From assembly GCA_021740745.1 (NCBI GenBank), contig JAIOZF010000016.1:1-47580 (forward strand): DNA of 47,580 nt, written 5' to 3'. Below the pieces are notes generated by a model. That model did not search any database. It had not been told where the DNA came from and saw only the letters and a list, made by a program, of their open reading frames with translations. The DNA comes from Crocinitomicaceae bacterium (GTDB lineage Bacteria; Bacteroidota; Bacteroidia; Flavobacteriales_D; Crocinitomicaceae). Of the stretch, positions 1 through 8,538 are shown in pieces; position 1 is the stretch's first letter; every line of letters begins with the position of its first letter. A program made the position numbers and the translations under genes.

Positions 1-297
1 GGATACTTAGCTGTTAAAAATTGTATTCACCAGAATATTTTTCGAAAATATGTCGACCTCAATCGTATTCTCGAGGAAGAAATAGATTTTAAATCGAAAT
101 TGTTTATTTGGTGCCAAAAGAACAAGTTGAAATTGGATTACAGTGTACTGAATGAAACCAATAATAATGGCAATTGGGAATACACTGTTTTGGTAACTAT
201 AAATGAACGTGATTACGGCAAAGGTTCTGGGGCTTCAAAAAAGTTAGCTGAACAAGCAGCATCAAAAGAAACACTTGAATTGATGGGTGAAATCTAA
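1..297 (+). CDS. rnc: Ribonuclease III, C-terminal part (partial gene)
   Basis: The frame is open from base 1 and ends at TAA 295-297, so the 5' part lies outside the window. About 98 residues are visible. The last ~65 match a double-stranded RNA-binding domain: an amphipathic helix, a strand segment around WEYTVLV, then the signature GSGASKKLAEQAA, whose lysines contact the RNA phosphates. RNase III cuts double-stranded RNA in rRNA processing and mRNA decay. The catalytic domain is not visible, so the call rests on the dsRBD plus the preceding helical segment (GYLAVKNCIH...), which fits the end of the RNase III domain. The next gene converges from the other strand only 3 bases away, and no terminator hairpin lies between them. 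Confidence 0.85.
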   Translation, partial: GYLAVKNCIHQNIFRKYVDLNRILEEEIDFKSKLFIWCQKNKLKLDYSVLNETNNNGNWEYTVLVTINERDYGKGSGASKKLAEQAASKETLELMGEI

Positions 298-300
298 ATC

Positions 301-906
301 TTATTCGCCGTTTAAATAATTCAACAATATATTCCATACCTCGTCTGTATCAGAATTCATATCAGAACAGTAGAAACGGGAATATCCACCATCAAGAATT
401 AACCTTCCTCCAAAAAACTCCGAACTCAGAATAACAGGCTCATCTTTTACCCAAGCTTCCACATTAAGTCGAACATCTAAAGGAAACAAAACAATACTAT
501 TTCCTGCTGGAATGGTTGATTTATCATTAAAAATAGATTCACTTAACACATTCGTTGTGGCAATAGATTCATTTGTTTCTCCCCAAAATTCTTTTGAAAA
601 TAAGCGTTTAGTCAACTGTTGAGCTTCGGCTTGCAAGGGCCAATTTTCACAACCGACATAAACACCTTTCCCTTCAGACAAGAAAGATTCAATTCGGTCA
701 AGATCGGTTTCTGACAAAGATGACGTTGCACCAGAAAAAATAAACAACACATCGTATTTTCCCAAAGAATCAATGCTCGATTGCAGTGAGAATTCGTTTG
801 AATCCAAACACAAAGAATGTGTATTTCCAAGCACCAAATAATTATGTTGCGTTTTTCCCGATAAAAAGGAAAGTACAAAAAGAAAGAAAATGAAAATTCT
901 AATCAT
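301..906 (-). CDS. Secreted protein of unknown function, GATase/ThuA-like fold possible
   Basis: About 201 residues if translation starts at the ATG at 906, which places a signal peptide (MIRIFIFFLFVLSFLSGKTQ) at the N-terminus. An in-frame ATG at 1002 would add a 32-residue lysine/isoleucine-rich stretch overlapping the divergent yraN start, so it is unlikely. After cleavage the chain alternates beta strands and helices. The stretch around YDVLFIFSGATSSLSE followed by LSEGKGVYVGCENW resembles the core of class I glutamine-amidotransferase-like or ThuA-like domains, where a strand ends in a G-rich turn. A single Cys sits in VGCENW, but I cannot show a catalytic triad. It is probably periplasmic or extracellular. 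I do not recognise a named family; the fold suggestion is inference. Confidence 0.6.
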   Translation of the reverse strand: MIRIFIFFLFVLSFLSGKTQHNYLVLGNTHSLCLDSNEFSLQSSIDSLGKYDVLFIFSGATSSLSETDLDRIESFLSEGKGVYVGCENWPLQAEAQQLTKRLFSKEFWGETNESIATTNVLSESIFNDKSTIPAGNSIVLFPLDVRLNVEAWVKDEPVILSSEFFGGRLILDGGYSRFYCSDMNSDTDEVWNILLNYLNGE

Positions 907-993
907 ATTTATCAATACACGTACTTTCTTTTCTCGTTCAATAATTTGTATGATTATTTTTCGTAACTTCAAGATAACCACTTTCAATTTTAT

Positions 994-1353
994 ATGAATC
1001 ATACTGAATTAGGACAGTTAGGCGAAACCTTGGCCGAACGTCACCTCAAACAAAAAGGCTATTCCATTCTTGGGCGTAATTATCGTTTCAAAAAACTGGA
1101 AATAGATATCATTGCCGAAATGAACTATCAACTGATTATTGTCGAAGTAAAGACACGTCAAACAGCTGAAATTGGAGAACCTTGGCGCGCTGTAACCAGG
1201 CAAAAGCAACGACAAATTATTCGCGCGGCAAATCAATATATTGTTGAAAACAACATCGATTGGGAAACACGTTTTGACATCGTATCCATCGTTCATAATT
1301 CGTATCGAACGGCGATTGAACACATTGAAGATGCTTTCAACCCTGGACTATGA
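994..1353 (+). CDS. yraN: YraN/UPF0102 family putative endonuclease
   Basis: 119 residues, the usual size for this family. It opens with the family's GQLGETLAERHLKQKGY helix and then carries the PD-(D/E)xK-type core: E36-x-D38 in LEIDIIA and E51-V-K53 in VEVKTR. The family is predicted to cut or process nucleic acid and resembles Holliday-junction resolvases, but its substrate is not established. It is transcribed divergently from the secreted protein upstream and followed at 1388 by a separate promoter-like element for the pseudouridine synthase gene. The ATG at 994 is the only start that keeps the family N-terminus. Confidence 0.9.
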   Translation: MNHTELGQLGETLAERHLKQKGYSILGRNYRFKKLEIDIIAEMNYQLIIVEVKTRQTAEIGEPWRAVTRQKQRQIIRAANQYIVENNIDWETRFDIVSIVHNSYRTAIEHIEDAFNPGL

Positions 1354-1387
1354 AAATTGGACAGTGCGGTAGTTCGCTTTTTTCGCC

Positions 1388-1395
1388 TATCTTTG
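1388..1395 (+). promoter_or_regulatory. Bacteroidota -7 element before the pseudouridine synthase gene
   Basis: TATCTTTG matches the TAnnTTTG element exactly and sits 19 bases before the ATG at 1415. I see no TTG at 17-23 bases upstream; the nearest (1357-1359) is 28 bases away, so the -33 part is weak. Confidence 0.45.
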
Positions 1396-1414
1396 TTTTT
1401 TAATTCTGCTCGTG

Positions 1415-2395
1415 ATGAACACAAAAAATGGAGGAAGACGATCTTCAGGATCTACTTCTTCAAAAGGTAAGATGCCTTTTGCAAAAAAATCTACTGTACC
1501 TGCAAAGAAAGCCGGTCCTGGTGCTAAGAAAGTTTCGCCAGTTAGTAGTACAAGAAAAACAGCTGCTCCAAGCGCTGATTCCACCGCTGCAAAACCAAAG
1601 AAAGAGGTTACAGCGCGTGATAAACGGAAATACATCGATTTTAAAGATAAACAGAAGAAAGGCGATCCACTTCCAAATTTCAATGAAAACGAACAACGAT
1701 TGAACAAGTATTTGTCCAATGCGGGCGTTTGTTCTCGTCGTGAGGCGGATTTGTTAATTGCTACAGGAGTTGTTAGTGTGAACGGTACTATTGTCACCGA
1801 AATGGGTTATAAGTTGAAACCTGGTGATGTTGTGAAGTACGATGGAGGGACGATTAACGCTGAAAAGAAGCGTTATGTGCTCTTAAACAAACCAAAAGGA
1901 TACATTACAACCATGGACGACCCAATGGGGCGCAAAACGGTTATGTCGCTTGTTAAAAAAGCATGCCGTGAACGTATTTACCCAGTTGGACGTATGGAAA
2001 GAGATACAGTTGGATTATTGATGTTTACGAATGATGGTGATTTATTCAAGAAATTGACCCATACAACATTTAAAGCATCGCGCATTTATCAAGTCGAATT
2101 GAATAAGCCAGTTAAAAAGGAAGACCTTGGAAAGTTAACGGATGGAATTGATTTGGAAGATGGTAAAACAGCTTTCGATGAAGCTGAATTCGTTCGCGAT
2201 GGTTCAAGTAGAGAAATTGGTGTTAAATTGCATTCAGGAAAGAACCAAGTGGTTAAAAGAATGTTTGAAGCCTTAGGATATACAGTTGTAAAACTTGATC
2301 GTGTGCAATATGCTGGCTTAGACAAAAAAGATTTACCTCGTGGTATGTTCCGTCATTTAACAGAAAAAGAAGTTGCATTTTTAAAAATGTCTTAA
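1415..2395 (+). CDS. RluB/RsuA-family rRNA pseudouridine synthase with basic N-terminal extension
   Basis: 326 residues from ATG 1415; a GTG at 1412 is directly upstream. Residues 1-90 form a low-complexity Lys/Ser/Ala/Pro extension, probably disordered and RNA-binding. An S4 RNA-binding domain follows (from QRLNKYLSNAGVCSRREAD), then the synthase core with RYVLLNKPKGYITT and the active-site loop. Family members isomerise one uridine in 23S or 16S rRNA. The loop reads GRMERDTVGLL where relatives have GRLDxxTxGLL: the expected catalytic aspartate is glutamate (residue 195, codon GAA at 1997). Everything else in the loop is conserved. The stop overlaps the next ATG by one base, so it is probably translationally coupled to the lipoprotein gene. 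Confidence 0.85.
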   Translation: MNTKNGGRRSSGSTSSKGKMPFAKKSTVPAKKAGPGAKKVSPVSSTRKTAAPSADSTAAKPKKEVTARDKRKYIDFKDKQKKGDPLPNFNENEQRLNKYLSNAGVCSRREADLLIATGVVSVNGTIVTEMGYKLKPGDVVKYDGGTINAEKKRYVLLNKPKGYITTMDDPMGRKTVMSLVKKACRERIYPVGRMERDTVGLLMFTNDGDLFKKLTHTTFKASRIYQVELNKPVKKEDLGKLTDGIDLEDGKTAFDEAEFVRDGSSREIGVKLHSGKNQVVKRMFEALGYTVVKLDRVQYAGLDKKDLPRGMFRHLTEKEVAFLKMS

Positions 2396-3084
2396 TGAAA
2401 AAGTGGTTTTTTTTATTTACACTAGCTGTATTGATAGCATCATGTGGCGAGAAAAATGGTTTTGAATCAAAGAATCCGTATGCTGCTTATTTTTATCCTT
2501 GGGATACGCTTTCTAAGTTTTACCTCTACCGAGATGTAGCAAATGGTTTGGATGAACAATTTCACCGCATCTATTCAATCAAAGATTCTGAGGGTGACCA
2601 TATCGTAGTTGAAGTTTATTCTTCTGATGGTAGAATTATTGAAGCGACCAATTACAATGTCGATTCATTAGATGTGATGGATCACATGGTTGTCAATCGC
2701 AACTTAGAGAAAACAAAGGCGGAAGTTTTTAAAGACAAGGCTTTTCCAATGAATTCATCAGAAGAAACTTGGCTTGCAAGTCGTTTTTCTGGGTTTTTGG
2801 ATTCAACCTTAATTCTCCGTGAAGTTAAGCGTAAGGTCAATAAAGAAATAAGTGACTTTGAGGTTATGGACTCAAAAGCTGATGCAGTTGTAATGTTTGA
2901 TCATATTCGTATGACGAATTTCAATCCATTTACAAAAAAGGAGTTTGTGCAAGAAGGCGATGCCTACACCTATTTCGCCAAAGGATATGGATTGGTTGAA
3001 TGGCATTCTAAAAACAAAAAGGTCCATTACAAATTAGAAAAAATCCTTACCCAAGAAGAGTGGTTAAAGATTATAACGCGCTAA
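2395..3084 (+). CDS. Lipoprotein of unknown function
   Basis: 229 residues. The N-terminus MKKWFFLFTLAVLIASCGEK is a lipoprotein signal with lipobox IASC, so the mature protein should be lipid-anchored in the envelope. The rest is soluble and mixed alpha/beta, with several Asp/Lys/Phe-rich strands and no motif I can assign. Its start codon overlaps the stop of the pseudouridine synthase gene (TAATG), and a barrel-type outer membrane protein gene follows 10 bases downstream, so the three probably form one transcript. The link to rRNA modification is likely only shared transcription. Confidence 0.75.
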   Translation: MKKWFFLFTLAVLIASCGEKNGFESKNPYAAYFYPWDTLSKFYLYRDVANGLDEQFHRIYSIKDSEGDHIVVEVYSSDGRIIEATNYNVDSLDVMDHMVVNRNLEKTKAEVFKDKAFPMNSSEETWLASRFSGFLDSTLILREVKRKVNKEISDFEVMDSKADAVVMFDHIRMTNFNPFTKKEFVQEGDAYTYFAKGYGLVEWHSKNKKVHYKLEKILTQEEWLKIITR

Positions 3085-3094
3085 ATCCTTGCTC

Positions 3095-3961
3095 ATGCGA
3101 ATGTTGATTCTATTGTTGCTCATGCTACCAATCTTAGCATCAGCTCAATCTTACAAAAGGAAACCAAAAAACTCAGTAGCGAAAGGTACTTTTTATGGCT
3201 ATTGGGGATACAATCGAAGCGGTTATACAAAAAGTAATATTCGTTTTGTTGGACCAGGATATGATTTTAATTTAGCCGGAAGTAAAGCACACGATAACCA
3301 AAGTCCATTTAGTTTTGGAACGTATTTTAATCCCAAGAAAATAACTGTGCCTCAATTCAACGCACGAATAGGTTATTATTTTAAAAACCATTGGGCGATT
3401 GATTTCGGTTACGATCATATGAAATACGTCTTTGATGACGGCAACAATGTTTTGTTATCTGGAACTATTAATCCGGGGATTGACACCGTAAATTTTTGGT
3501 CTGGAAATTATACGAATCAACCAATCACAACCAATCGAAATACTTTCCACTATGAAAACTCGAATGGATTGAATTACTTGCGTTTGGGAATTACACGTTC
3601 TGACAATTGGTATAAGCTCGGTAATTGGTTAATCATTTCTTCGAGCGAAAGTATAGGATTAGGTGGAATTCTATCGTTTAATGATTTTAAGTTTGCAGGC
3701 AAAGAGGATTTGGTGACCGTTTCCATGTCAGGATATGCTCTATCCGCACACGCTGGTTTACGTTTCGAATTCTTCAAGCATTTCTTTATTCAACCTTCGT
3801 TAAGCGCAGGATTTATGCATCAAACAAAAGTGCGAACTAGAGCACTAGATCCCAATTCATATGCGCGACAAATGTATGGATATTACATGTTTGACACCTC
3901 TTTTGGGTTCTTCCTTTATATTCGTCCAACAAATGATTGCAACTCCTGTCCAAACTGGTAG
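3095..3961 (+). CDS. Outer membrane beta-barrel-like protein
   Basis: 288 residues from ATG 3095; a TTG at 3089 and an ATG at 3101 are alternatives. The N-terminus MRMLILLLLMLPILASAQS is a signal peptide. The mature chain is rich in Gly, Tyr, Phe and Asn with many alternating strands (ARIGYYFKNHWAIDFGYDHM; LSAHAGLRFEFFKHFFIQPS), the pattern of an 8-12-stranded outer membrane barrel. It ends DTSFGFFLYIRPTNDCNSCPNW, with a short Cys-containing tail after the last aromatic strand. It lies in the same orientation and close behind the lipoprotein gene. The function (porin, adhesin or assembly factor) cannot be told from sequence. The stop is 2 bases from the stop of the convergent TonB receptor gene. 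Confidence 0.7.
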   Translation: MRMLILLLLMLPILASAQSYKRKPKNSVAKGTFYGYWGYNRSGYTKSNIRFVGPGYDFNLAGSKAHDNQSPFSFGTYFNPKKITVPQFNARIGYYFKNHWAIDFGYDHMKYVFDDGNNVLLSGTINPGIDTVNFWSGNYTNQPITTNRNTFHYENSNGLNYLRLGITRSDNWYKLGNWLIISSSESIGLGGILSFNDFKFAGKEDLVTVSMSGYALSAHAGLRFEFFKHFFIQPSLSAGFMHQTKVRTRALDPNSYARQMYGYYMFDTSFGFFLYIRPTNDCNSCPNW

Positions 3962-3963
3962 GC

Positions 3964-6387
3964 TTACTCTTTTAGCTTCGCTCTAAAATCAATTTTGTAA
4001 TAGAAGATAGGTAGAAATCCAAGTTGTTGTTTTTCCGCAAAAGGCGCTGCACTTGGGTCTTTCAAATTCGGAGCATAGGTCAAACTCAGTAAATTCTGTG
4101 TATTGAATATGTTTACCAAATCAAGTCCAATTTCATGTGTCATTTTCTTGGCATTTAATTTCCAACTGATTTTAACATCAGCTCTGAAATAATCTCTGAA
4201 TTGTTGTTCGTTAAATGCCGAATCGATGAAAATAACCTCATTATATTTCTTTGAATTCAAGGTGTCAGGTAAACCATAGCGTTTTCCGCCAGCGTAAGTT
4301 ACCTTAAAACCTAATGAAATGATTTGATTTTCTTTTATTTTAAATTCTTTACCTGCTAATAAATTTGCAACATAACTTCCATTGTATGAAGTATTTCGTT
4401 GAATACCATCACTTCCTGTATATTTCGAATCGTACAATGTTCCTGAGAACATAAAGAAGAATGATTTATCAAAGAACTTTTGCACTGTTAGTTCAATACC
4501 ATAATTATAACCGGTTCCTGTATTTTCAAGCGAATCTGGGAAGAAACGTGCAAATCCACCACCCATGTTGATCAATGAATAGGACGACGGAGCTACGGTA
4601 ACTGGTACGTTATACAAATACTGGTAATATGCCTCACTTCTAATATTCAATTTGTTTTTGAATGCTTTTTCAAATCCAACACCCGTATGTATACTTTTTG
4701 AAAAGTCCATATTTTTATTGTGATAGATTTTATTTCCTTGTGCATCAAACTTATTGTAGGTATAAGTATATAACGGTTGAGTTGAACTATGCAAACCAGC
4801 TCCAGCAAATACAGCTTTGCTATTTTTCATACGCAATTTCCAGCCTAATCTTGGTTCAGCCGGACTTAAACTATTACTCATTGAGAAGTACTGACTGTGA
4901 ATTCCTGCTGTGAAATCCATGTTTTCCGTCATGCGATATTTCCATTGAACAAAGGGTTGAATTAGAAAAGTATTTCCTTTGAAATCCCAGCGTTGAACAA
5001 AATTACTATCCGTCACTACAGCTAAAGCAGAATCTTGTTGGTTAATAAAAAAGGCATCAATATTAATCCCGAATTTAATTAAGTTTCGCTTGTTTGCTTT
5101 ATGATTTACACTTACATATCCTGATGTTTTAGTGGTCCCAAATTTATATCCCATCATTGGATAGATGGAATCAACGCGTATTGTCACTTGATCAGATTCG
5201 AGTCCTCTTAATAAGTAGTTGTGGTTAGCGCGCTGTTCTTCATATGACAGGGATAAGGTTGATGTTATGAACGTTTTTTCATTGATTGATTTCTTGAAGT
5301 TTAAACCAGTTACCCCCATCGTAGTTCCGAAATACTGATCGCGATCTCCTTCACCATAAAATTCTTCTGAATATTCTTTTTGGTCAGAAATCATGATAGC
5401 AATATTGCTCTTTCCACCTATTCCGAAGAAAGAAAGGGCTCCGCCATTTTTTAGTCCCCAGTTGAATTTGAATGCAGCATCACCATATACAGGAACGGCA
5501 TCAGTTCCCAATTGAACACCTATTTTTTGGAACAAACTCAAAGTAGAATAACGCCCCATAACCAAGTAAGATGATTTTTTATTTTTACTCAATGGTCCTT
5601 CAGCCAAAAATTCAGTTCCTAAAAAACCAAATTGTCCAGTGAATTCATGACGATTGTTATTACCATTTCTAAGTTTCAAGTCAAACACCCCTGATGTACT
5701 GTTTCCGTATTCGGCAGGAAAGGCACTCATCAAGAAATCGGAATTACCTAATATTTTATTGTTTAGGATTGAAACGGGCCCACCTGTACTGCCGGAAATA
5801 GCAAAATGCGAAGGGTTTGGAATATCAATTCCCTCAACTTTCCAAACTACACCTAAAGGTGAATTTCCGCGTATTATGATGTCATTTCTAGAGTCATCTG
5901 CACCTTGCACTCCTGCAAAGTTGGAAGCCATTCGAGCAGGATCCATTCGTGATCCGGGGTAACGATTCGTTTCTTCAACGCTAAATTGCTGAGCTGAAAT
6001 CACAGCAAGTTCATTGATAACTTCTCCATTTCTGCGCGCTGTTACAGTGACCTCCTCTTGTTCTTGATAGCTTTCTGATAAAGGTACATTTGCAATTACT
6101 TCTTTCCCTGAGTTGACTTCTATGGTAATTGATTTAGTATCATAGGTCATGAGTTGAACCTCCAGTTGATGTTTTCCAATAGGAACATTCTGAATAACGA
6201 ATTGTCCCTCTGAATCACTTATGGCTCTGAACTGCTTTACAGTATCAGGAGTAAAGATGTTGATTTTGGCTCCAATTAGTGGGTAATTAGTTTCGCTGTC
6301 ATATATTTTTCCACGAACGGTTTGAGATGGTTGCGCAAAGATTAAGCTTGTGGTAAATACAAAAATTAGTAGTAGTGTATTTTTCAT
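3964..6387 (-). CDS. TonB-dependent receptor with carboxypeptidase-regulatory-like N-terminal domain
   Basis: 807 residues from ATG 6387, chosen because it begins a signal peptide (MKNTLLLIFVFTTSLIFAQ); an ATG at 6447 adds 20 residues that do not look like a signal. Residues ~20-110 form a carboxypeptidase-D regulatory-like beta-sandwich (VRGKIYDSETNYPLIGAKI). The plug follows, with EEVTVTAR at its start and NDIIIRGNSPLGVVWKVEGI. The remaining ~570 residues form a barrel ending in the aromatic strand FYYKIDFRAKLKE. Such receptors import large or scarce substrates with energy from TonB-ExbBD. No SusD-like partner is adjacent, so it is not a classic SusCD pair. The substrate is unknown; the neighbouring solute-binding lipoprotein gene on the same strand may be coincidental. 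Confidence 0.85.
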   Translation of the reverse strand: MKNTLLLIFVFTTSLIFAQPSQTVRGKIYDSETNYPLIGAKINIFTPDTVKQFRAISDSEGQFVIQNVPIGKHQLEVQLMTYDTKSITIEVNSGKEVIANVPLSESYQEQEEVTVTARRNGEVINELAVISAQQFSVEETNRYPGSRMDPARMASNFAGVQGADDSRNDIIIRGNSPLGVVWKVEGIDIPNPSHFAISGSTGGPVSILNNKILGNSDFLMSAFPAEYGNSTSGVFDLKLRNGNNNRHEFTGQFGFLGTEFLAEGPLSKNKKSSYLVMGRYSTLSLFQKIGVQLGTDAVPVYGDAAFKFNWGLKNGGALSFFGIGGKSNIAIMISDQKEYSEEFYGEGDRDQYFGTTMGVTGLNFKKSINEKTFITSTLSLSYEEQRANHNYLLRGLESDQVTIRVDSIYPMMGYKFGTTKTSGYVSVNHKANKRNLIKFGINIDAFFINQQDSALAVVTDSNFVQRWDFKGNTFLIQPFVQWKYRMTENMDFTAGIHSQYFSMSNSLSPAEPRLGWKLRMKNSKAVFAGAGLHSSTQPLYTYTYNKFDAQGNKIYHNKNMDFSKSIHTGVGFEKAFKNKLNIRSEAYYQYLYNVPVTVAPSSYSLINMGGGFARFFPDSLENTGTGYNYGIELTVQKFFDKSFFFMFSGTLYDSKYTGSDGIQRNTSYNGSYVANLLAGKEFKIKENQIISLGFKVTYAGGKRYGLPDTLNSKKYNEVIFIDSAFNEQQFRDYFRADVKISWKLNAKKMTHEIGLDLVNIFNTQNLLSLTYAPNLKDPSAAPFAEKQQLGFLPIFYYKIDFRAKLKE

Positions 6388-6402
6388 ATTAAAAAATTTG
6401 TT

Positions 6403-6410
6403 CAAATGTA
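6403..6410 (-). promoter_or_regulatory. -7-like element before the TonB receptor gene
   Basis: Read on the minus strand this is TACATTTG, an exact TAnnTTTG match, 15 bases upstream of the chosen ATG. No convincing -33 TTG is present at the usual distance. Confidence 0.35.
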
Positions 6411-6550
6411 AAAACTCTTTGTTGATTTTTATAATTGAATATTGCAAATTGATTTTTCGAGGTTGTGAATTTCACAAATTTCTACAATGATTAATACCAA
6501 CCTAGATTAAGAGAAACTATTTTAATAATTAAGGATTTAAGAATTTAGTA

Positions 6551-8293
6551 TTAATTGAATTCTTTCAATTGTTTTTGATATTCTTCTGCTGTCAATGGCT
6601 TTTTATAAACTTCTCTAAAAATAAATTGATTAAGAGAGTTAAAATGAAGATTACGCACATCTGAATAAACGATTTGAATATCACCACTATACCAAAGCGG
6701 AATAATGGGTGGATCTTGCATCAGTACTTTTTCTGCTTTGGCATAATAAATCATTGCTTCAGATAATTTGCTGCTATTTTTAGCTTGTTCAAACAATTGA
6801 TCGAACAAAGGGTTTTGATAGCGCGATTGATTAATTTTAGAAGGTTCAGTTTTAGACACGGGAATTGCTTTACCATAGAAATTAGAAAGGAAAGTTTCTG
6901 GATTGGCATAATCACCGGCCCAAGCACTTCTAAAAATATCTCCTTTTGCAATCGAAGCGTCGTTGTCTTTTTGTTCAAAAGTTGATCCGTCAATATTCAC
7001 GTTAATATTTAAAATTTGAAAAATTTGTTGTGCAATTTCGTCAGCAACGGCAGAATGAATATCACCGATGTTGTAACGTAGGTTAACAGAACCAAAACCT
7101 TTACCATCAGGATATCCTGCTTCTGCAAGTAATTTCTTTGCTTTTTCCGGATCAAAAATATAGGATGCATCGCGTACACCAGAAAAGTCGTAACCGCGGA
7201 AACTTGAGGAGATGGGTGGAACAATTCCATAGTATCCCAACTCGTAATATTGATTTCTTAAAACTTCCCTTCCAAGCTTTTCTTTATCAATAGCATAATT
7301 GAATGCCTGTCGCACTTTAATATTGTTAAAACGCGGATCTTGCATATTGAAAAAGTAATAATTGGTTGACAAAAGTGGGTTGTTATGCATTACAAATAAC
7401 GGTGGATTGGAGTTGAAATCTTTGATTCGACCTTCAAGCATTTTTGTAATTCTCCCAGGAGGTAATCCTGTTATTAAGTCCGTTTCCTTATTTTCGAACA
7501 TTTCAAGTTGTTCAAGTTTGCGACTTTGAAATACAAACACTACACTGTCTAAATAAGGGAGTGTATTTCCTTCTGCATCCTTTAAGTAGTAGCCTGTGTT
7601 CTTTAATAAAATGGCTTTTTTCAAGTCACCACTAACATAACCATTAAACATGAACGGCCCGGTTCCAATCATGTCTCCTTCTGTATTATTTTCGATTAGT
7701 TTTGCAGGAGAAATTGCCGCACAGCTGTTGGTTAGTTTGTTTAAAAAGTTGTCGTCTTTTTGAATTAATTCCAAACTAACTACATCTTTGGTAACGCTTA
7801 TTCCACTTATAGTTTTGGCTTTTCCTTCGAAAAAATCATCTGCTCCTTTTAAGTTTCCTTTGTAGAGAAAAGAATAGGCGTGAGGGGCAAGACCCTTTTC
7901 GTTTTTGGTGCAAGCTTTTTCAATTGATTTTTGAATATCATCAACCGATAATTTGCGATCATTATCGTTGGAGAATAATTTATGTGGATGAAAATAGACA
8001 TCTTTACGAATGGTGAAATCATAGCGTAATCCATCTGGACTAACTTTCCATTCAGTTGCGATTTGGGGGTTAACATTTAGGGATTTAGGATCAATTGAAA
8101 CCAATCCTTCCATTACTTGATTTAAGACAGTTGCGGTATAATAATCAGTTACATCTCTTGAAATGTGGGTAGATGGTTCAATGTCGATTGACATAGTAAG
8201 AGTGCCACCAGCATGTTCAAATTGCTTATTGTTTTCTCCAGAACATCCGACAACAAAAAGTGCCAAAATACTAACCGCCCAAAAGTACTTCAT
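6551..8293 (-). CDS. ABC transporter solute-binding lipoprotein, family 5 (peptide type)
   Basis: 580 residues from ATG 8293, chosen because it starts the lipoprotein signal MKYFWAVSILALFVVGCSG (lipidated Cys17); upstream in-frame ATGs give no sensible signal. The mature protein follows the SBP_bac_5 plan of DppA and OppA: an early segment LNQVMEGLVSIDPKSLNVNP, then the middle signature VRQAFNYAIDKEKLG, and a C-terminal lobe with PPIIPLWYSG. It captures peptides or similar solutes for an inner-membrane ABC importer. No permease or ATPase gene lies nearby, so its transporter must be encoded elsewhere or it acts in another role. It is separated from the TonB receptor gene by ~160 bases without an obvious hairpin. 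Confidence 0.85.
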   Translation of the reverse strand: MKYFWAVSILALFVVGCSGENNKQFEHAGGTLTMSIDIEPSTHISRDVTDYYTATVLNQVMEGLVSIDPKSLNVNPQIATEWKVSPDGLRYDFTIRKDVYFHPHKLFSNDNDRKLSVDDIQKSIEKACTKNEKGLAPHAYSFLYKGNLKGADDFFEGKAKTISGISVTKDVVSLELIQKDDNFLNKLTNSCAAISPAKLIENNTEGDMIGTGPFMFNGYVSGDLKKAILLKNTGYYLKDAEGNTLPYLDSVVFVFQSRKLEQLEMFENKETDLITGLPPGRITKMLEGRIKDFNSNPPLFVMHNNPLLSTNYYFFNMQDPRFNNIKVRQAFNYAIDKEKLGREVLRNQYYELGYYGIVPPISSSFRGYDFSGVRDASYIFDPEKAKKLLAEAGYPDGKGFGSVNLRYNIGDIHSAVADEIAQQIFQILNINVNIDGSTFEQKDNDASIAKGDIFRSAWAGDYANPETFLSNFYGKAIPVSKTEPSKINQSRYQNPLFDQLFEQAKNSSKLSEAMIYYAKAEKVLMQDPPIIPLWYSGDIQIVYSDVRNLHFNSLNQFIFREVYKKPLTAEEYQKQLKEFN

Positions 8294-8470
8294 TGTTGAA
8301 TAGTAATTCATTAAGCACAAGAATACTAAAAAAAAATGAAATTTGGAAAAATCCAAGGTAGGCATTGAAAAATTCGCAGATAAACACACAATTTTATTTA
8401 ACAAAATATTAAAAAAATAACATTTACGTTAAAAATACATACAGAATCCATAAAAAAATACGATGTTTTA

Positions 8471-8502
8471 TTTGCTAAAGAAAAAAAAAGCAGTTAATAT
8501 TG
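8471..8502 (+). promoter_or_regulatory. Bacteroidota promoter for the T9SS cargo gene at 8539
   Basis: TTTG at 8471-8474 is followed after 20 bases by TAATATTG at 8495-8502, one mismatch from TAnnTTTG. The ATG at 8539 is 36 bases downstream. The spacing fits the -33/-7 promoters described for Flavobacterium. Confidence 0.5.
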
Positions 8503-8538
8503 CGTAGTTATTTAAAACCCACTGTTACATTGCAGTTC

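Noticed and set aside
907-1002. N-terminal extension of the 301-906 protein
   Set aside because: The extra 32 residues are basic and hydrophobic without signal character and would overlap the start of yraN; the internal ATG gives a clean signal peptide.
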